DNA of 64,000 nt from Gadus chalcogrammus. Lineage: Eukaryota; Chordata; Actinopteri; Gadiformes; Gadidae. Position numbers and translations under genes: made by a program. The notes under the pieces are model-generated. The model was given only the letters and a program-made list of their open reading frames with translations. It was not told the origin of the DNA and made no database searches. Location of the stretch: positions 1,846,672-1,910,671 of the forward strand of contig NC_079417.1 in the NCBI RefSeq assembly GCF_026213295.1, given 5' to 3'. This document shows, one piece after another, positions 62,571-64,000 of the stretch (positions are counted from its first letter, which is position 1; each line of letters opens with the position of its first letter).

Positions 62571-62740
62571 CTTTTTTGAGGAAACGTCACCCTGACCTTG
62601 CCCTGATCCTCTGAGCTCGGCCACGGCACTCCCGCGTCTCCCGCCGTGCCCCGTGAATTAATGAATGGCCGGAAACTTCGGCACCGTGACAGAGGCCCGG
62701 CCAACGCGAGAACAGATCGCGCGCAGCGGCCTATATAATT
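62571..62740. other. GC-rich unique junction segment
   Basis: About 160 bp of GC-rich text (CCACGGCACTCCCGCGTCTC, CGCGAGAACAGATCGCGCGC) between the cut promoter of copy C and the 3' flank of gene D. It is not repeated elsewhere in the window and its origin is unknown. Confidence 0.6.
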
Positions 62741-63473
62741 TGTATTTGATAATAATACCTATAATACCTATAATACCTGTATTTTTACACAGACGCTAAA
62801 CAAAAAGACTTTCGTTCAATTCTATGTGACTTCTGCTATCTTAATAATAGTATTCAGAGCAGAGAGGACAACGACACACATGGCAGCAGACAAAGTTCCT
62901 GCTGAGTTTCAGTGAATTCTACTTCCCCCTTCTTATATTAGCTCCAGTGGTGAGGGGGATTATCTGCCCCCCATTAACTTTATCAGTATTTAAAATGGCT
63001 TCACTTACTAACACAGCAACCATCGATGATAAGAACATGACAGATCTTATTGTAAGCCTGCATGACCCACAGACTGTAAAGATATGATTGCATAAATACT
63101 GTAAGCTAACAGAAGAAGAAAAGGCTCATGAAAGACTGAGCCGCCATTCCATCAGGAAACTAGATATGAAGTATCTTTTTTTAAACATAGCCTAGTCATC
63201 AGGACCAGAATGGAGAAGAACCAGTCTTTACAAACCTCACCGTTATTCAGACAACCTTGATTATATTCAGAATAAACAACAACATACGATAAAGAAAGAA
63301 AACTCAAATGCATAAAACACTGAAATCATCAGAAATGTTACAAGCAGAAATAGAAACTGAAAAGAACACGACTCAACCAATAAGTCTGTGACAGACAACA
63401 GACATGATGACGTCAGTGTTCCCTTATCTCGTCATCACTGGAGGAGGAAGAGGAGTCGCTGCTTGAGTTTGGT
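62741..63473. repeat. 3' flank module of gene D
   Basis: Matches 38690-38873 joined to 39664-40178 of gene A and 54330-54809 of B, again without the insertion found in gene A. Confidence 0.75.
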
Positions 63474-63525
63474 TCAGCCAACGACCTCGCTGTAGACAAT
63501 CTCATGTTCTGGTCCAGGGGCTGAC
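63474..63525 (-). CDS. Last exon of a further Siglec-like gene (D), partial
   Basis: A 52-nt exon identical in length and phase to exon 7 of gene A: SAPGPEHEIVYSEVVG and a TGA. It carries an intact ITIM (IVYSEV) and follows acceptor GGTGACAG. The rest of the gene should lie beyond 64000. In the available 475 bp upstream there is no exon 6 equivalent, as in copy B. Confidence 0.75.
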
Positions 63526-64000
63526 CTGTCACCCAGAAGCAGACCAGCAAACCTCAGATTCCCTTCATCATTTCACTAGTAGGCTTTAAGTGCCACTGAG
63601 CTAGTGAACCAGTGAAACTGTTTTTGTTTTAAACATCTTATGTCTACTTTGATCTCAACATAGTGTTTCATGCCATTCTGTCACTTACTCAAATAATAAA
63701 TTATATTGATAAGCAGATTTAAAACCCTTTGTTAAAAATCAACTCTACTCTGAACTCCAGTTCAGGTGCTCGCGCACGCACGCACGGTTAGGTGCGTGCG
63801 TGCGTGCATGCGTGCGTACATGCCCGGAGCTTATTTTGGGTCTACCAGACTACCCATTGGACTGTAGCAAACGTTGCTCATCTATCCAGCATACATCTAG
63901 GTGGACACACCCACTTGTGATGTCATAAAGGGCAGATTTTCAAAAACGTCATCTAACGGCTAATCACACTCACACCTGGTGGCAGGTCATTAATCTTCCA
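63526..64000. other. Intron sequence of gene D to the window edge
   Basis: Equivalent to 54862-55340 of copy B. It has GCGTGCGTGC repeats instead of the (GT)n tract, and about 80 bp (CATACATCTAGGTGGACACA onwards) that copy B lacks. Confidence 0.6.

Overview
The window is nuclear DNA of a ray-finned (teleost) fish. The evidence is spliced genes with GT-AG introns, vertebrate immune-gene families (Siglec-type receptors, CMTM/MARVEL proteins, an IgGFc-binding-domain protein), fish-type L2 LINEs with an ATTTAC tail, Tc1/mariner and several hAT families, and a very high density of (CA)n/(GT)n tracts. Such dense dinucleotide repeats are reported for cod-like fishes, but a gadiform origin is only a guess.

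Layout. 0-9 kb: minisatellites, dinucleotide tracts, two hAT-type MITEs, degenerate duplicated sequence and a zinc-finger-like remnant; no complete gene. 9.5-20 kb: two tandem plus-strand copies of a three-exon gene (9496-11897 and 17537-19598) for a secreted protein joining an IgGFc-binding domain to a C-type-lectin-like domain. A hAT element with a perfect 8-bp target duplication lies between them. 20.9-22.7 kb (minus): a siglec15-like gene. 24.2-28.7 kb (plus): cmtm7 in five exons. 28.7-36.9 kb: intergenic repeats. 36.97-37.12 kb (minus): the last exon of a second CMTM gene (cmtm6-like), cut off by a 100-N gap. 38-64 kb (minus): an expanding Siglec/CD22-like cluster. It holds one complete seven-exon receptor with two ITIMs (40179-44129), one decayed copy (54810-57423), one V-exon pseudogene (60719-62452), an orphan transmembrane exon (45900-45996), the last exon of another gene running off the right edge (63474-63525), seven copies of a promoter module, three polypurine minisatellite arrays and a 2.8-kb L2-type LINE. 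Two duplicate units show the empty states of inserted elements.

Function. The Siglec-like receptor has an Ig V-set domain keeping the sialic-acid-binding arginine position, a C2 domain, one membrane span and two ITIMs, so it should inhibit leukocytes. The siglec15-like protein carries the membrane lysine that couples mammalian SIGLEC15 to DAP12. Both signs of sialic-acid receptor therefore lie within about 20 kb, on either side of cmtm7 and a cmtm6-like gene. All exon models were built by hand from splice signals and reading phase; no alignment or database search was run.
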